A DNA stretch of 64,000 bases from Flagellimonas_A sp039592695 (GCF_039592695.1 NZ_JBBUTK010000002.1:868001-932000); one strand, 5' to 3'; shown: positions 51,852-60,278, numbered from the stretch's first letter. Program-made: numbers and translations. Notes: generated by a model not told the origin, from the letters alone.

Positions 51852-52499
51852 ATGGCGCTATTATCAAAGAAAGATGCGAATCTAATCTTAGACCCCCTTG
51901 CCGACAACAACCCCATCACCATTCAGGTACTGGGTATTTGTTCGGCCTTGGCGATTACCGCTGAATTGAAGGCTTCGGTTGTTATGGCCATTTCAGTGAT
52001 TTTCGTAATGGGTGTGGGCAATATTGTGATTTCGCTCTTGCGGAATGTCATTCCCTCAAAAATTCGAATCATTGTACAATTGGTAGTCGTGGCAACCTTG
52101 GTAATCATTGTTGACCAAGTGCTAAAAGCTTTTGCCTATGAGCTCAGCAAAACGCTTTCAGTTTTCGTGGGCTTGATCATCACCAACTGTATCATTATGG
52201 GCCGCTTTGAGGCTTTTGCACTTGGTAATGGCATCTGGCGTTCCTTTTTAGATGGTATTGGCAATGCCCTTGGTTATGGTGTCATTTTGATTATCGTTGG
52301 ATTTTTCAGGGAATTATTGGGCTCAGGAACCCTTTTTGGTTACAAGGTTTTGGGCGACCCCATCGCAAAAACGGGATTGTATTCCATTGGATATGAAAAC
52401 AATGGATTTATGATCATTCCCCCCGCCGCGTTGATTGTGGTAGGTATCATCATTTGGGTACAACGCTCAAGAAACAGGGCATTGATTGAAGAAGCATAA
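51852..52499 (+). CDS. nqrD: Na+-translocating NADH:quinone reductase subunit D
   Basis: NqrD is a small integral membrane subunit of the RnfA/RnfE/NqrD/NqrE family, with inverted topology to NqrE. The 215 residues form six hydrophobic helices. The half-channel motif LGICSALAITAELKAS (about residues 29-44) and VGLIITNCIIMGRFEAFA near 112 each carry the conserved Cys that binds the intramembrane [2Fe-2S] cluster shared with NqrE. GFFRELLGSGTLFG near 155 is also typical. It starts 1 bp after nqrC. Confidence 0.96.
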   Translation: MALLSKKDANLILDPLADNNPITIQVLGICSALAITAELKASVVMAISVIFVMGVGNIVISLLRNVIPSKIRIIVQLVVVATLVIIVDQVLKAFAYELSKTLSVFVGLIITNCIIMGRFEAFALGNGIWRSFLDGIGNALGYGVILIIVGFFRELLGSGTLFGYKVLGDPIAKTGLYSIGYENNGFMIIPPAALIVVGIIIWVQRSRNRALIEEA

Positions 52500-52509
52500 A
52501 CAATAAAAG

Positions 52510-53274
52510 ATGTTAGAGCATTTAGAGTTATTTTTTAAGTCCATTTTCATTGACAACATGGTGTTTGCCGTGTTCTTGGGAATGTGTTCCTATTTGGCGG
52601 TTTCAAAAAAGGTCACCACAGCGGTTGGTTTGGGTGCTGCGGTCATATTCGTGTTGGGCGTGACCGTGCCGTTGAACTGGTTGTTAGATCAGTATTTGCT
52701 GCGCGATGGGGCTTTGGCTTGGTTGGGTCCAGAATATGCGGATTACAACCTGAGCTTTTTATCGTTCATTCTGTTTATCGCCACCATTGCCACCATGGTA
52801 CAGTTGGTAGAGATTGTGGTTGAAAAGTTTTCACCCTCACTGTACAATTCCTTGGGTATCTTTTTGCCCCTGATTGCGGTGAACTGTGCCATTCTTGGAG
52901 GGTCTTTGTTCATGCAGGCACGTGACATTCCTACGCTCGGCTTGGCATTGAATTATGGTATCAGCTCGGGTATAGGTTGGTTTTTGGCCATTTTGGCAAT
53001 TGCGGCCATCCGTGAAAAGATTCGCTATTCAAACGTGCCACCACCACTGCGCGGATTGGGTATTACGTTTATCATTACCGGCTTGATGGGCATCGGTTTT
53101 CAAAGTTTTGGAGGGATGTTGACTGGTGATAACGAACCGCCTGAAGATGCAGAAGTCACCGAATCCATCGAGAAAGAAGATAAAGAAACACCGACCGAAG
53201 AGGTCACAGAATTAGAAAAAGAAATTGAAAAAGACGACAAGACTGTCTCTTATAACGAAGTCATAAACGAATAA
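52510..53274 (+). CDS. nqrE: Na+-translocating NADH:quinone reductase subunit E with charged tail
   Basis: NqrE pairs with NqrD; both give Cys ligands for an iron-sulfur centre in the membrane. Cys26 in FLGMCSYLAVSKKV and Cys124 in AVNCAILGGSLF are the expected ligands. Six helices fill residues 1-200, the usual full length. A further 50-odd residues form a highly charged Glu/Lys/Thr-rich tail (from NEPPEDAEVTESIEKED to the end) absent from the Vibrio protein. It starts 10 bp after nqrD and ends 1 bp before nqrF. Confidence 0.95.
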   Translation: MLEHLELFFKSIFIDNMVFAVFLGMCSYLAVSKKVTTAVGLGAAVIFVLGVTVPLNWLLDQYLLRDGALAWLGPEYADYNLSFLSFILFIATIATMVQLVEIVVEKFSPSLYNSLGIFLPLIAVNCAILGGSLFMQARDIPTLGLALNYGISSGIGWFLAILAIAAIREKIRYSNVPPPLRGLGITFIITGLMGIGFQSFGGMLTGDNEPPEDAEVTESIEKEDKETPTEEVTELEKEIEKDDKTVSYNEVINE

Positions 53275-53275
53275 G

Positions 53276-54583
53276 ATGATTTTAGCTACAACCGGAGGTA
53301 CCATTCTGATTACCGTAGTTGCATTTTTGATATTGTTGTTGCTCTTGGTGGCATTGTTGTTGTTCACCAAAGAAAAATTATCACCCTCAGGTCCGGTAAC
53401 ATTGACCATCAACGGTGAAAAACAAATAGAGGTTTCGTCAGGGGGAACGTTATTGTCCACCTTGGGGAACCAAAAAGTATTTTTGCCCTCAGCCTGTGGT
53501 GGTGGTGGAACCTGTATTCAGTGTGAATGCCATGTTTTATCCGGTGGGGGAGAGGCACTGCCTACCGAAACACCACACTTTTCCAAAAAAGAATTGAACG
53601 AAGGTGCGCGCTTGGCCTGTCAGGTCAAGGTAAAACAGGATATGGAAATCACCATACCTGAAGAAGTTTTTGGTATCAAAAAGTGGGAAGCTACCGTGGT
53701 CAGAAATTACAATGTTGCTTCCTTTATCAAGGAGTTTGTGGTTGAGATTCCTGAAGATATGAACTACAAGGCAGGTGGATACATACAAATTGAAATTCCC
53801 CCCTGTGAAATTAAATACGAAAATATTGACATCACGGCCCATCCTGAAGAACATGAGACACCTGATAAGTTTCAGGCGGAATGGGACAAGTTCAACCTTT
53901 GGCCTTTGGTGATGAAAAATACAGAAACAGTAGAGCGCGCCTATTCAATGGCGTCGTATCCAGCGGAAGGGCGTGAGATCATGTTGAACGTGCGTATCGC
54001 AACCCCACCATGGGATCGCTCAAAAAATGGGTGGATGGATGTGAACCCCGGTATCGCATCGTCTTATATTTTTGACTGTAAGAAAGGTGACAAAGTAACC
54101 ATTTCAGGGCCGTTCGGAGAGTTCTTCATCAACGAGTCAGAAGCCGAGATGCTCTATGTCGGCGGCGGTGCGGGTATGGCCCCAATGCGCTCGCATCTGT
54201 ATCATTTGTTCAAGACCTTAGAGACTGATAGAAAAGTGACCTATTGGTACGGGGGTCGCTCAAAACGAGAGTTGTTCTATATTGACCACTTTAAACAGTT
54301 AGAGCGGGATTTCCCAAACTTTAAGTTCTATATGGCGCTATCAGAGCCTTTGGAAGAAGACAACTGGAAGGTCAAAAAAGATATCAATGATGAAGAAGGT
54401 GATGGTTTCGTTGGTTTTATTCACAATTGTGTCATTGACAACTATCTAAACCACCACGAAGCCCCTGAAGATATTGAACTGTATTTCTGTGGTCCACCTT
54501 TGATGAACAAGGCCGTTCAGAAAATGGGCGAAGACTTTGGTATTCCTGATGAGAATATTCGTTTTGATGACTTTGGAGGATAA
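53276..54583 (+). CDS. nqrF: Na+-translocating NADH:quinone reductase subunit F
   Basis: NqrF is the NADH entry point. The 435-residue protein has an N-terminal membrane helix (about 8-28), a plant-type [2Fe-2S] ferredoxin domain with CGGGGTCIQCECHV (about 72-85) and a fourth Cys in RLACQVK, then a ferredoxin-reductase domain: RAYSMASYP for FAD, YVGGGAGMAPMRSH for the nicotinamide/pyrophosphate and the end FDDFGG. Length is a little over the family norm of about 408. It is the last canonical nqr gene and a terminator hairpin follows. Confidence 0.96.
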   Translation: MILATTGGTILITVVAFLILLLLLVALLLFTKEKLSPSGPVTLTINGEKQIEVSSGGTLLSTLGNQKVFLPSACGGGGTCIQCECHVLSGGGEALPTETPHFSKKELNEGARLACQVKVKQDMEITIPEEVFGIKKWEATVVRNYNVASFIKEFVVEIPEDMNYKAGGYIQIEIPPCEIKYENIDITAHPEEHETPDKFQAEWDKFNLWPLVMKNTETVERAYSMASYPAEGREIMLNVRIATPPWDRSKNGWMDVNPGIASSYIFDCKKGDKVTISGPFGEFFINESEAEMLYVGGGAGMAPMRSHLYHLFKTLETDRKVTYWYGGRSKRELFYIDHFKQLERDFPNFKFYMALSEPLEEDNWKVKKDINDEEGDGFVGFIHNCVIDNYLNHHEAPEDIELYFCGPPLMNKAVQKMGEDFGIPDENIRFDDFGG

Positions 54584-54603
54584 CCTTTAGATATACAAAG
54601 ATA

Positions 54604-54639
54604 GACCTGACAGGTTTTCAAAACCCGTCAGGTCTTTTT
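54604..54639 (+). terminator. terminator-like palindrome after nqrF
   Basis: GACCTGACAGG and CCCGTCAGGTC pair with one G-U pair around TTTTCAAAA, followed by TTTTT. The sequence resembles a dispersed palindrome that is frequent in Bacteroidota intergenic DNA. It ends 12 bp before the next start codon. Confidence 0.75.
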
Positions 54640-54651
54640 GTTTTTGGCTAT

Positions 54652-55026
54652 ATGGACAATGAAAATGAAAGAAGAGAGCTCACCCAACAAGAACTGCATA
54701 ATCTGGCTATGAATATTGTTGGCCGACAGTTGGAAGCCGACGGATTTGAATTCATGGCGGTCAACAGCAAGCCGAAGAAGAATCCACAATTTGTATGCTT
54801 AAAGAATAAAGTACTTCATTTTATTGTAGTGCGAAATGTAACCCATCCCAATAATCCAAGAGAGTTTGATGAGGGCTTGATGGAGAAAATGAAAAACCAT
54901 GCCGATAAGTTTGAGGCAAGAACCTATTATGCGGGTGTGGGCCTGACAAATGCTACAGACCAACAACTTCCCGTGTATCTCAATGAAGATTATATTGTAG
55001 ATTACGAAGGTCTAATAGAACTATAA
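54652..55026 (+). CDS. conserved small protein between nqrF and apbE
   Basis: The 124-residue soluble protein is often labelled NqrF in flavobacterial genomes because it follows the nqr genes, but it has neither the ferredoxin cysteines nor any flavin motif (single Cys in QFVCLKNK). Segments ELTQQELHNLAMNIVGRQLE and YYAGVGLTNATD look like a compact alpha/beta domain. Its place between nqrF and apbE (stop and apbE start abut) suggests a role in assembly or regulation of the pump, which is inference. It must be expressed by read-through of the hairpin at 54604 or from a promoter I cannot see. Confidence 0.8.
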   Translation: MDNENERRELTQQELHNLAMNIVGRQLEADGFEFMAVNSKPKKNPQFVCLKNKVLHFIVVRNVTHPNNPREFDEGLMEKMKNHADKFEARTYYAGVGLTNATDQQLPVYLNEDYIVDYEGLIEL

Positions 55027-56043
55027 ATGCGGATTTCTCTACTTTTTTTGATATTGATATTTTTTTTGGGATGCCAGTCAGACCCGCTGGTAAAAAACCA
55101 AAATATCGGCAATGCCTTGGGCACTACCTATGCCATCACCTATATTGCCGATGAAGAACTGGATTTTCAAAAGGAAATCGATTCTGTTTTTCAGGCGGTG
55201 AACCAATCGATGTCGACCTACATTACAAATTCTGACATCTCAAAAATCAACGAAGGAGATTCCACCGTGGTTGTTGACAAGATGTTTGAAGAGGTCTTCA
55301 AGCTTTCAAAAAAAGTACATGAAAAAACATCGGGCTATTTTGACCCTACTGTGGGTGTTCTGGTCAATGCATGGGGCTTCGGGCCCGGTCAGCAAATAGT
55401 ACTGGATAGTACAAAAGTGGATAGTCTTTTAGAGTTTGTTGGCTGGAAAAAGGTGCATTTGAATGCAGAGGGTACGATTGCCAAAAGTCACCCTGCGATA
55501 CGTTTTGATTTCAATGCGGTGGCCAAAGGCTACGCCATTGACCGATTGGGGGCCATGCTTGATGAAAAAGGTATTAAAAATTATTTGGTCGAGGTAGGGG
55601 GCGAGGTTTTGGCCAAGGGCACCAATCTTGTTTCTGAAAAGCGATGGACCGTGGGGATTGACGACCCACAGGTAGTTCAGGGTAGAAAACTAAAGTTGGC
55701 CATCGCGCTCAAGGATAAGGCCTTGGCGTCTTCTGGTAATTACCGCAAGTTTCGTGTCGATACAGTGACAGGTAAAAAATATGTGCACACCATTGATCCA
55801 AAGACTGGCTATACCAAAAACTCCAATGTTTTGGCGACGAGTGTGGTAGCAAACGATTGTGCCACTGCCGATGCCTATGCCACGGCTTTTATGGCAATGG
55901 ATTTGGACGAATCCATTAAACTGCTCGTGAAGCAAGAAGAATTGTCTGCTTACATCATTTACCTGGACACCGAAGGGGAAACCCAAGAATTTATGACACC
56001 TGGGTTTGAGGCATTGGTCGTTGACTCGATAATCGAGAATTAA
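55027..56043 (+). CDS. apbE: FAD:protein FMN transferase ApbE (lipoprotein)
   Basis: ApbE attaches FMN through a phosphoester to threonine in NqrB and NqrC in the periplasm, using FAD. The 338-residue product has a lipobox IFFLGCQS (Cys16) and family features: NALGTTYAITYIA near 27, MSTYITNSDISKINEG near 60, FDFNAVAKGYAIDRLGA near 160, LVEVGGEVLAKG near 185 and HTIDPKTGY near 257, containing the metal-binding and FAD-binding residues. Placement after the nqr operon fits its known substrates. It starts on the base after the stop of the small gene. Confidence 0.94.
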   Translation: MRISLLFLILIFFLGCQSDPLVKNQNIGNALGTTYAITYIADEELDFQKEIDSVFQAVNQSMSTYITNSDISKINEGDSTVVVDKMFEEVFKLSKKVHEKTSGYFDPTVGVLVNAWGFGPGQQIVLDSTKVDSLLEFVGWKKVHLNAEGTIAKSHPAIRFDFNAVAKGYAIDRLGAMLDEKGIKNYLVEVGGEVLAKGTNLVSEKRWTVGIDDPQVVQGRKLKLAIALKDKALASSGNYRKFRVDTVTGKKYVHTIDPKTGYTKNSNVLATSVVANDCATADAYATAFMAMDLDESIKLLVKQEELSAYIIYLDTEGETQEFMTPGFEALVVDSIIEN

Positions 56044-56119
56044 TGTTCCGGATGCTTGCGTCGAAGTCTAATGTACATTTTCTACCAATGATCAGTGGGC
56101 TTGTCCGTCCTGAGATAGT

Positions 56120-56899
56120 TTACGAAGGTTTTGAAACAAACGGAATGATTTCACCCTTTGCCAAACGATAACGTTCTATTTCTTCTTCTGAAAGCTCTGA
56201 TGTCAAATCAACTTCCTTAACTTCAAACCCGACTTTTCTGAGTATATCGAAGTAATCCCTGCCATAAATGCGTACGTGGTCGTATTGGCCAAAGATTTTC
56301 GCCCGTTCTTTTTTGTCTGTGATGGTATCATCCTCAAAAGTGGCTTCACGATTCAAATCTTGCGGAATCTGAAACACGCCCCAACCACCCGGTCTCATGA
56401 CCCTATAGAGTTCTTGCATCGCCTTTTTGTCATCAGGGATGTGCTCCAATACATGGTTACAAAGAATCACATCAAATGAATCATCATCAAATGGAAGGTT
56501 GCAGATATCAGCTTTAATGTCGGCCAGCGGTGAATTCAAATCTGTCGTGGTGTAATCAAGATTCTTGAGTTTCTTGAAACGTTTGTGAAAAGCTTGCTCG
56601 GGGGCAAAATGCAAGACTTTCAGGTTTTCAGTGAAAAAGTCGGTCTTTTCCTTTAAAAAAAGCCATAGCAATCTGTGCCGCTCAAGCGATAGGGTAGAGG
56701 GCGATAGCACATTTTCTCTCGGATTTTCATAACCGTAGGGCAAAAAACTGCGGAAACTTTTGCCATCAATGGGGTCTGTATAATTGTTTCCCCTCAAAAA
56801 CACTGCCAGAATAGGTCTGGCCAAATAGCTCAGTTTAATGAGCCATGGTCTTGGTAATAGGTTAAGAAAGTACTTAAATATCTTGGACACGAATGGCAC
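56120..56899 (-). CDS. class I SAM-dependent methyltransferase
   Basis: The 259-residue protein has a Methyltransf_11-type core: VLHFAPEQAF in place of the usual glycine-rich loop (about 95-104), DLNSPLADIKADICNLPFDDDSFDVILCNHVLEHI across motifs II-IV (given in part: DDDSFDVILCNHVLEHI) and VMRPGGWGVFQIP. The substrate is unknown. The start codon is GTG inside the left inverted repeat of the GxxExxY cassette; a second GTG three codons on (56890) is an alternative. The original N-terminus may have been changed by the insertion. It is the gene downstream of the cassette on the same strand. Confidence 0.82.
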   Translation of the reverse strand: MPFVSKIFKYFLNLLPRPWLIKLSYLARPILAVFLRGNNYTDPIDGKSFRSFLPYGYENPRENVLSPSTLSLERHRLLWLFLKEKTDFFTENLKVLHFAPEQAFHKRFKKLKNLDYTTTDLNSPLADIKADICNLPFDDDSFDVILCNHVLEHIPDDKKAMQELYRVMRPGGWGVFQIPQDLNREATFEDDTITDKKERAKIFGQYDHVRIYGRDYFDILRKVGFEVKEVDLTSELSEEEIERYRLAKGEIIPFVSKPS

Positions 56900-56915
56900 G
56901 AATTTTCACAAATAC
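56886..56915. repeat. left inverted repeat of GxxExxY cassette
   Basis: This 30-bp arm matches the reverse complement of 57294-57323 at 25 of 30 positions (21 of 24 in the outer part 56886-56909). It abuts the stop codon of the GxxExxY gene at 56916 and contains the GTG start of the methyltransferase gene. Confidence 0.85.
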
Positions 56916-57269
56916 TTATAACAGAACTCTTTTGTACGTGAGACTATCTTCTCCAAAGTTAACCAGTAACCCTAATTTTAATTTTGATACGGCAAGATAG
57001 TTGAGTGTTTGTTTGATATGGCTATCGGTAATTGATTTTATAGCCTTGAGTTCTAAAATAATTTTGTCTTCGTTTACAAAATCTGCGTAGTAATGAAGAA
57101 ATAGTTTAGTGCCTTTATAAAGAATATCAAATTTTACTTCTCTTTCATATGGCACTCCATTTGTTTTTAGTTCAAATTCTAAAGCATCTGAATATACAAC
57201 CTCGGTAAACCCTTTTCCTAACTCATTATGCACATCCATGCACAATCCGATAATAAAAAAAAGATTCAT
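56916..57269 (-). CDS. GxxExxY protein, PD-(D/E)XK nuclease-like
   Basis: The 117-residue protein has the name-giving GFTEVVY motif (Gly20, Glu23, Tyr26) after VHNELGKG, and a PD-(D/E)XK-like active-site layout: YYADFV (Asp63) followed by IILELKAI (Glu73, Lys75). This places it in the PDDEXK_3 group, which is widespread in Bacteroidota and cyanobacteria, usually as a lone small gene, with no proven activity. The N-terminus is slightly shorter than usual. It sits between imperfect ~30-bp inverted repeats that touch the neighbouring genes on both sides. The rest of the neighbourhood is housekeeping, so this is likely an insertion. Confidence 0.88.
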   Translation of the reverse strand: MNLFFIIGLCMDVHNELGKGFTEVVYSDALEFELKTNGVPYEREVKFDILYKGTKLFLHYYADFVNEDKIILELKAIKSITDSHIKQTLNYLAVSKLKLGLLVNFGEDSLTYKRVLL

Positions 57270-57293
57270 CTTTATAGATTAATTTTTCAGAGA

Positions 57294-57323
57294 GCATTCG
57301 TGAAAATTAGTGAAATTCGTGTC
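57294..57323. repeat. right inverted repeat of GxxExxY cassette
   Basis: Partner of 56886-56915. The arm covers the map stop codon and encodes the last residues of Map (HEFH), so the repeat reaches into that reading frame. Confidence 0.85.
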
Positions 57324-58122
57324 TCTTGAACGCTGTTTCTTCATCAGATTCAATGCCCAAGGCATTATAGATATATTGAAACGTGGAAAGCAATTCGGGT
57401 TTGCCATCAATCAGGGCGACATCATGTTCAAAGTGTGCACTGGGTTTGCCATCAGCGGTAAGTATTGTCCACCCGTCTTTTAATTGTTTGATGCGCCGTG
57501 TGCCCATATTGATCATGGGTTCAATGGCAACGACCATACCATCGACAAACTTTTTGCCCCGACCTCTTTTACCATAATTGGGCATTTCAGGGCCTTCGTG
57601 CAGTTTTTGGCCCAGTCCGTGGCCGACCAATTCACGAACGACCCCATAGCCATGGCTTTCGCAGTAGTTTTGAATGGCAAAACCGACATCACCGACACGA
57701 TTGCCAATTTTGAATTCTCGAATGCCGATATACAGTGATTCTTTGGTGACCTTCAAAAGTTTTTTTGTCTCTTCGGCAACTTCGCCAACCTCAAAAGTAT
57801 ACGCATGATCGCCGTAATATCCGTTTTTAAGCGCCCCGCAATCCACAGAAATGATATCCCCTTCTTTCAATGGTTCGTCATTGGGTATGCCATGGACCAC
57901 TTGGGCATTCGGACTCCAATTCAACGTATTCGGAAAGTCGTACATGCCCAAAAAACCGGGTGTTGCACCTTCTTCGCGAATGAACTCTTCGGCCATTTTG
58001 TCCAATTTTAAGGGATTGGCTCCAGGTTTGATTTCTGCGGCCAGCATGCCCAGTGTTTTTGAGACCACTTGGGCACTTTCACGCAACAACTCAATTTCTT
58101 CTAAGGTCTTGATTTTTACCAT
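57307..58122 (-). CDS. map: type I methionine aminopeptidase
   Basis: Map removes the initiator methionine from nascent proteins. The 271-residue pita-bread enzyme shows the metal ligands in VDCGALKNGYYGDHA (two Asp), GHGLGQKLHEGP (His) and the two Glu of VVAIEPMI and AHFEHDVALI. The first His of the active site lies in NWSPNAQVVHGIPND near 77. The C-terminal tail after DEETAFKR is written by the right cassette repeat and is probably not ancestral. It is 39 bp after gpmI with its own -7 motif at 58128. Confidence 0.95.
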   Translation of the reverse strand: MVKIKTLEEIELLRESAQVVSKTLGMLAAEIKPGANPLKLDKMAEEFIREEGATPGFLGMYDFPNTLNWSPNAQVVHGIPNDEPLKEGDIISVDCGALKNGYYGDHAYTFEVGEVAEETKKLLKVTKESLYIGIREFKIGNRVGDVGFAIQNYCESHGYGVVRELVGHGLGQKLHEGPEMPNYGKRGRGKKFVDGMVVAIEPMINMGTRRIKQLKDGWTILTADGKPSAHFEHDVALIDGKPELLSTFQYIYNALGIESDEETAFKRHEFH

Positions 58123-58127
58123 GGGTG

Positions 58128-58135
58128 CAAAGATA
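58128..58135 (-). promoter_or_regulatory. -7 element of map promoter
   Basis: TATCTTTG on the minus strand, a perfect TAnnTTTG match 5 bp before the map ATG; the message would be nearly leaderless, so the match may instead serve a start further in or be chance. Confidence 0.35.
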
Positions 58136-58161
58136 CACGGATTTCAAAAAGCGAATCGCAA

Positions 58162-59664
58162 TCAGACCAATGATTCTTGTGTCATGGCTTTGGGCTTTTC
58201 AATACCCATTAGATGAAGAATTGTTGGGGCGATATCTCCCAAAACCCCACTTTTGATTTTTTTGATGTCATCATCGACCAAAATCAAGGGAACTGGGTTT
58301 GTGGTGTGCGCCGTATTCGGGCTTCCATCGGGGTTGACCATGGTATCACAGTTGCCATGGTCGGCAATAACAATTGTAGAATACCCATTGGCCTTGCCCG
58401 CCAAAATCACATCTTTGGTACATTGGTCAACGGTTTCGCAGGCTTTGATGGCAGCTTCCATAACTCCGGTATGGCCCACCATATCTGGATTGGCAAAATT
58501 GAGACAGACAAAATCGACTTCCCCTTTTTGTAATTCTGGTAAAATGGCATCCCTGATCTCATAGGCGCTCATTTCAGGTTGAAGGTCATACGTGGCCACC
58601 TTGGGCGAGGGGCACAAAATGCGCTCTTCACCCCCAAAGGGTTCTTCCCTTCCGCCATTAAAAAAGAAGGTCACATGGGGGTATTTCTCTGTTTCGGCAA
58701 TACGTATTTGTTTCTTTCCCGCTTTGGAGAGCACTTCTCCCAAGGTGTCGTGAATGTTTTCCTTATCATAAACCACCTTGACGTTTTCAAACGTGTCATC
58801 ATAATTGGTCATGGTGACATAATACAAATCCAATTTTTCCATTTCAAAATCAGGAAAATCTTTTTGGCTTAACACCTGGGTAAGTTCACGCCCCCGGTCG
58901 GTTCTGAAATTGAAGAAAATGACAACATCCCCCTTGGTGACCGTTCCATCCACATCCAACAGAATGGGTTTGATAAACTCATCGGTAACCGTTTTGTTAT
59001 AGCTCATCTGCATCGCTTCAGAGACGTTGCCAAACCGTTCGCCTTCACCATTTACAATAAGGTCGTAGGCCAATTTGATACGCTCCCAGCGTTTGTCTCG
59101 GTCCATGGCATAATACCTGCCGATGACCGTGGCCAGCGTTGTGTTTTTATCGGTACAGAAGTTTTGCAGGTCTTCTAAAAAGCCTTTGCCGCTTTTTGGG
59201 TCAACATCCCTACCGTCGGTAAAGGCATGGACGAACATATTATTTACACCGGTTTGGTTGCCAGCTTCGATAAGGGCCTTCAAGTGTTCAATATGGCTGT
59301 GAACGCCACCATTACTGACAAGCCCTAAAAAATGGACTTTTTTATTGTTCGTCTTTGCATATTCAAAGGCATCTTGGAGTACCTTTTCATCTTTGAGCCT
59401 GTTTTCTTTCACGGCCTTGTTGATCTTGGCCAAATCTTGGTAAACGATTCTACCTGCGCCCAAATTCATGTGGCCCACTTCTGAATTGCCCATTTGCCCC
59501 TCGGGAAGCCCTACGTTCATTCCGTCTGTCAACAGTTCGGCATTCGGGTAAGTTTTGTACAGTGAATCAATAAATGGTGTTTGTGCTTTTTCAATTGCCG
59601 ACACATCAGGATTGGGTGACTTTCCCCATCCATCCAAAATCATCAAGATTATTTTTTTATCCAT
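58162..59664 (-). CDS. gpmI: cofactor-independent phosphoglycerate mutase
   Basis: GpmI converts 3- to 2-phosphoglycerate in glycolysis with two Mn2+ ions. The 500-residue alkaline-phosphatase-fold enzyme starts KIILMILDGWG (metal Asp), has the phosphoserine site MGNSEVGHMNLGAGR near 60, HAFTDGRDVDPKSG near 143, FFNFRTDRGRELT near 250, FFNGGREEPF near 326 and the late metal motif VIADHGNCDTM with NTAHTTNPVP. Length is about 10 below the E. coli enzyme. With fba at 30 kb it is the second glycolytic gene of the window. Confidence 0.96.
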   Translation of the reverse strand: MDKKIILMILDGWGKSPNPDVSAIEKAQTPFIDSLYKTYPNAELLTDGMNVGLPEGQMGNSEVGHMNLGAGRIVYQDLAKINKAVKENRLKDEKVLQDAFEYAKTNNKKVHFLGLVSNGGVHSHIEHLKALIEAGNQTGVNNMFVHAFTDGRDVDPKSGKGFLEDLQNFCTDKNTTLATVIGRYYAMDRDKRWERIKLAYDLIVNGEGERFGNVSEAMQMSYNKTVTDEFIKPILLDVDGTVTKGDVVIFFNFRTDRGRELTQVLSQKDFPDFEMEKLDLYYVTMTNYDDTFENVKVVYDKENIHDTLGEVLSKAGKKQIRIAETEKYPHVTFFFNGGREEPFGGEERILCPSPKVATYDLQPEMSAYEIRDAILPELQKGEVDFVCLNFANPDMVGHTGVMEAAIKACETVDQCTKDVILAGKANGYSTIVIADHGNCDTMVNPDGSPNTAHTTNPVPLILVDDDIKKIKSGVLGDIAPTILHLMGIEKPKAMTQESLV

Positions 59665-59853
59665 TTTTTGTTGCAGGTGTTTATTTTGACATATTCAGTA
59701 AAAAATGTCTTTTTCTAAAAGAAAGATTATAGAAAGTCCTTCTCGTTGTGCATTTTGTTAAACCTTAGTTATTTAATTGTTAATCTCGTAACATTTTGCG
59801 AATAAGTCAGTCTATTTGGTATAAACAATTCATTAATCAAAAATTTATTCATC

Positions 59854-60255
59854 ATGAGAAAAACAATTCTAACCTTAGCCGCACTTTGCCTTTTGGTTTC
59901 AACACAGGCCAATGAACTCGACAACCCAACCAAAGTTACGAAAGACATTCACCTTGCACCAGACTTTAAACTGAATTCTTTCTGCAATGCCATTATCAAA
60001 GGTGATGTAGAAACAGTCAAAAAAATGATAGAGCTTGGCGAAGATGTCAACCGCAAATCACTGGGCATGGCCCCCATTCACTTTGCAGCCCGTTACAACA
60101 AGGCAGAGATACTTGAGCTCTTGATCGAGAATGGAGCTGATGTAAAGAAAAAGTGCGACAAAGGTTACACAGCAATGAAACATGCAGAATTGTCAAATGC
60201 AACTGATGCAATCGCTGTTCTCGAAGAAGAAAAAGCTAAGAAAAAGAAGAAGTAA
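59854..60255 (+). CDS. exported ankyrin-repeat protein
   Basis: The 133-residue product has a signal peptide (about residues 1-19, ending STQA) and three ankyrin repeats: FCNAIIKGDVETVKKMIELG, APIHFAARYNKAEILELLIENGAD (ends given: APIHFAARYNK, LLIENGAD) and GYTAMKHAELSNATDAIAVL. It ends in a run of lysines. Ankyrin repeats bind proteins; the partner is unknown. In the periplasm such small repeat proteins are sometimes inhibitors or chaperones. It is a single-gene unit with its own terminator. Confidence 0.88.
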   Translation: MRKTILTLAALCLLVSTQANELDNPTKVTKDIHLAPDFKLNSFCNAIIKGDVETVKKMIELGEDVNRKSLGMAPIHFAARYNKAEILELLIENGADVKKKCDKGYTAMKHAELSNATDAIAVLEEEKAKKKKK

Positions 60256-60278
60256 CAGCTGAGTTTACACATCAATCA

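Noticed and set aside
54652..55026. A truncated second nqrF
   Set aside because: No ferredoxin cysteines, FAD or NADH motifs; it is an unrelated conserved small protein.
56028..56040. CTCGATAATCGAG palindrome at the end of apbE
   Set aside because: Falls inside the coding sequence with no T-run after it; treated as chance.
56886..57323. Insertion sequence with transposase
   Set aside because: The only gene inside is GxxExxY; no DDE, HUH or recombinase motifs, so a standard IS is not supported.
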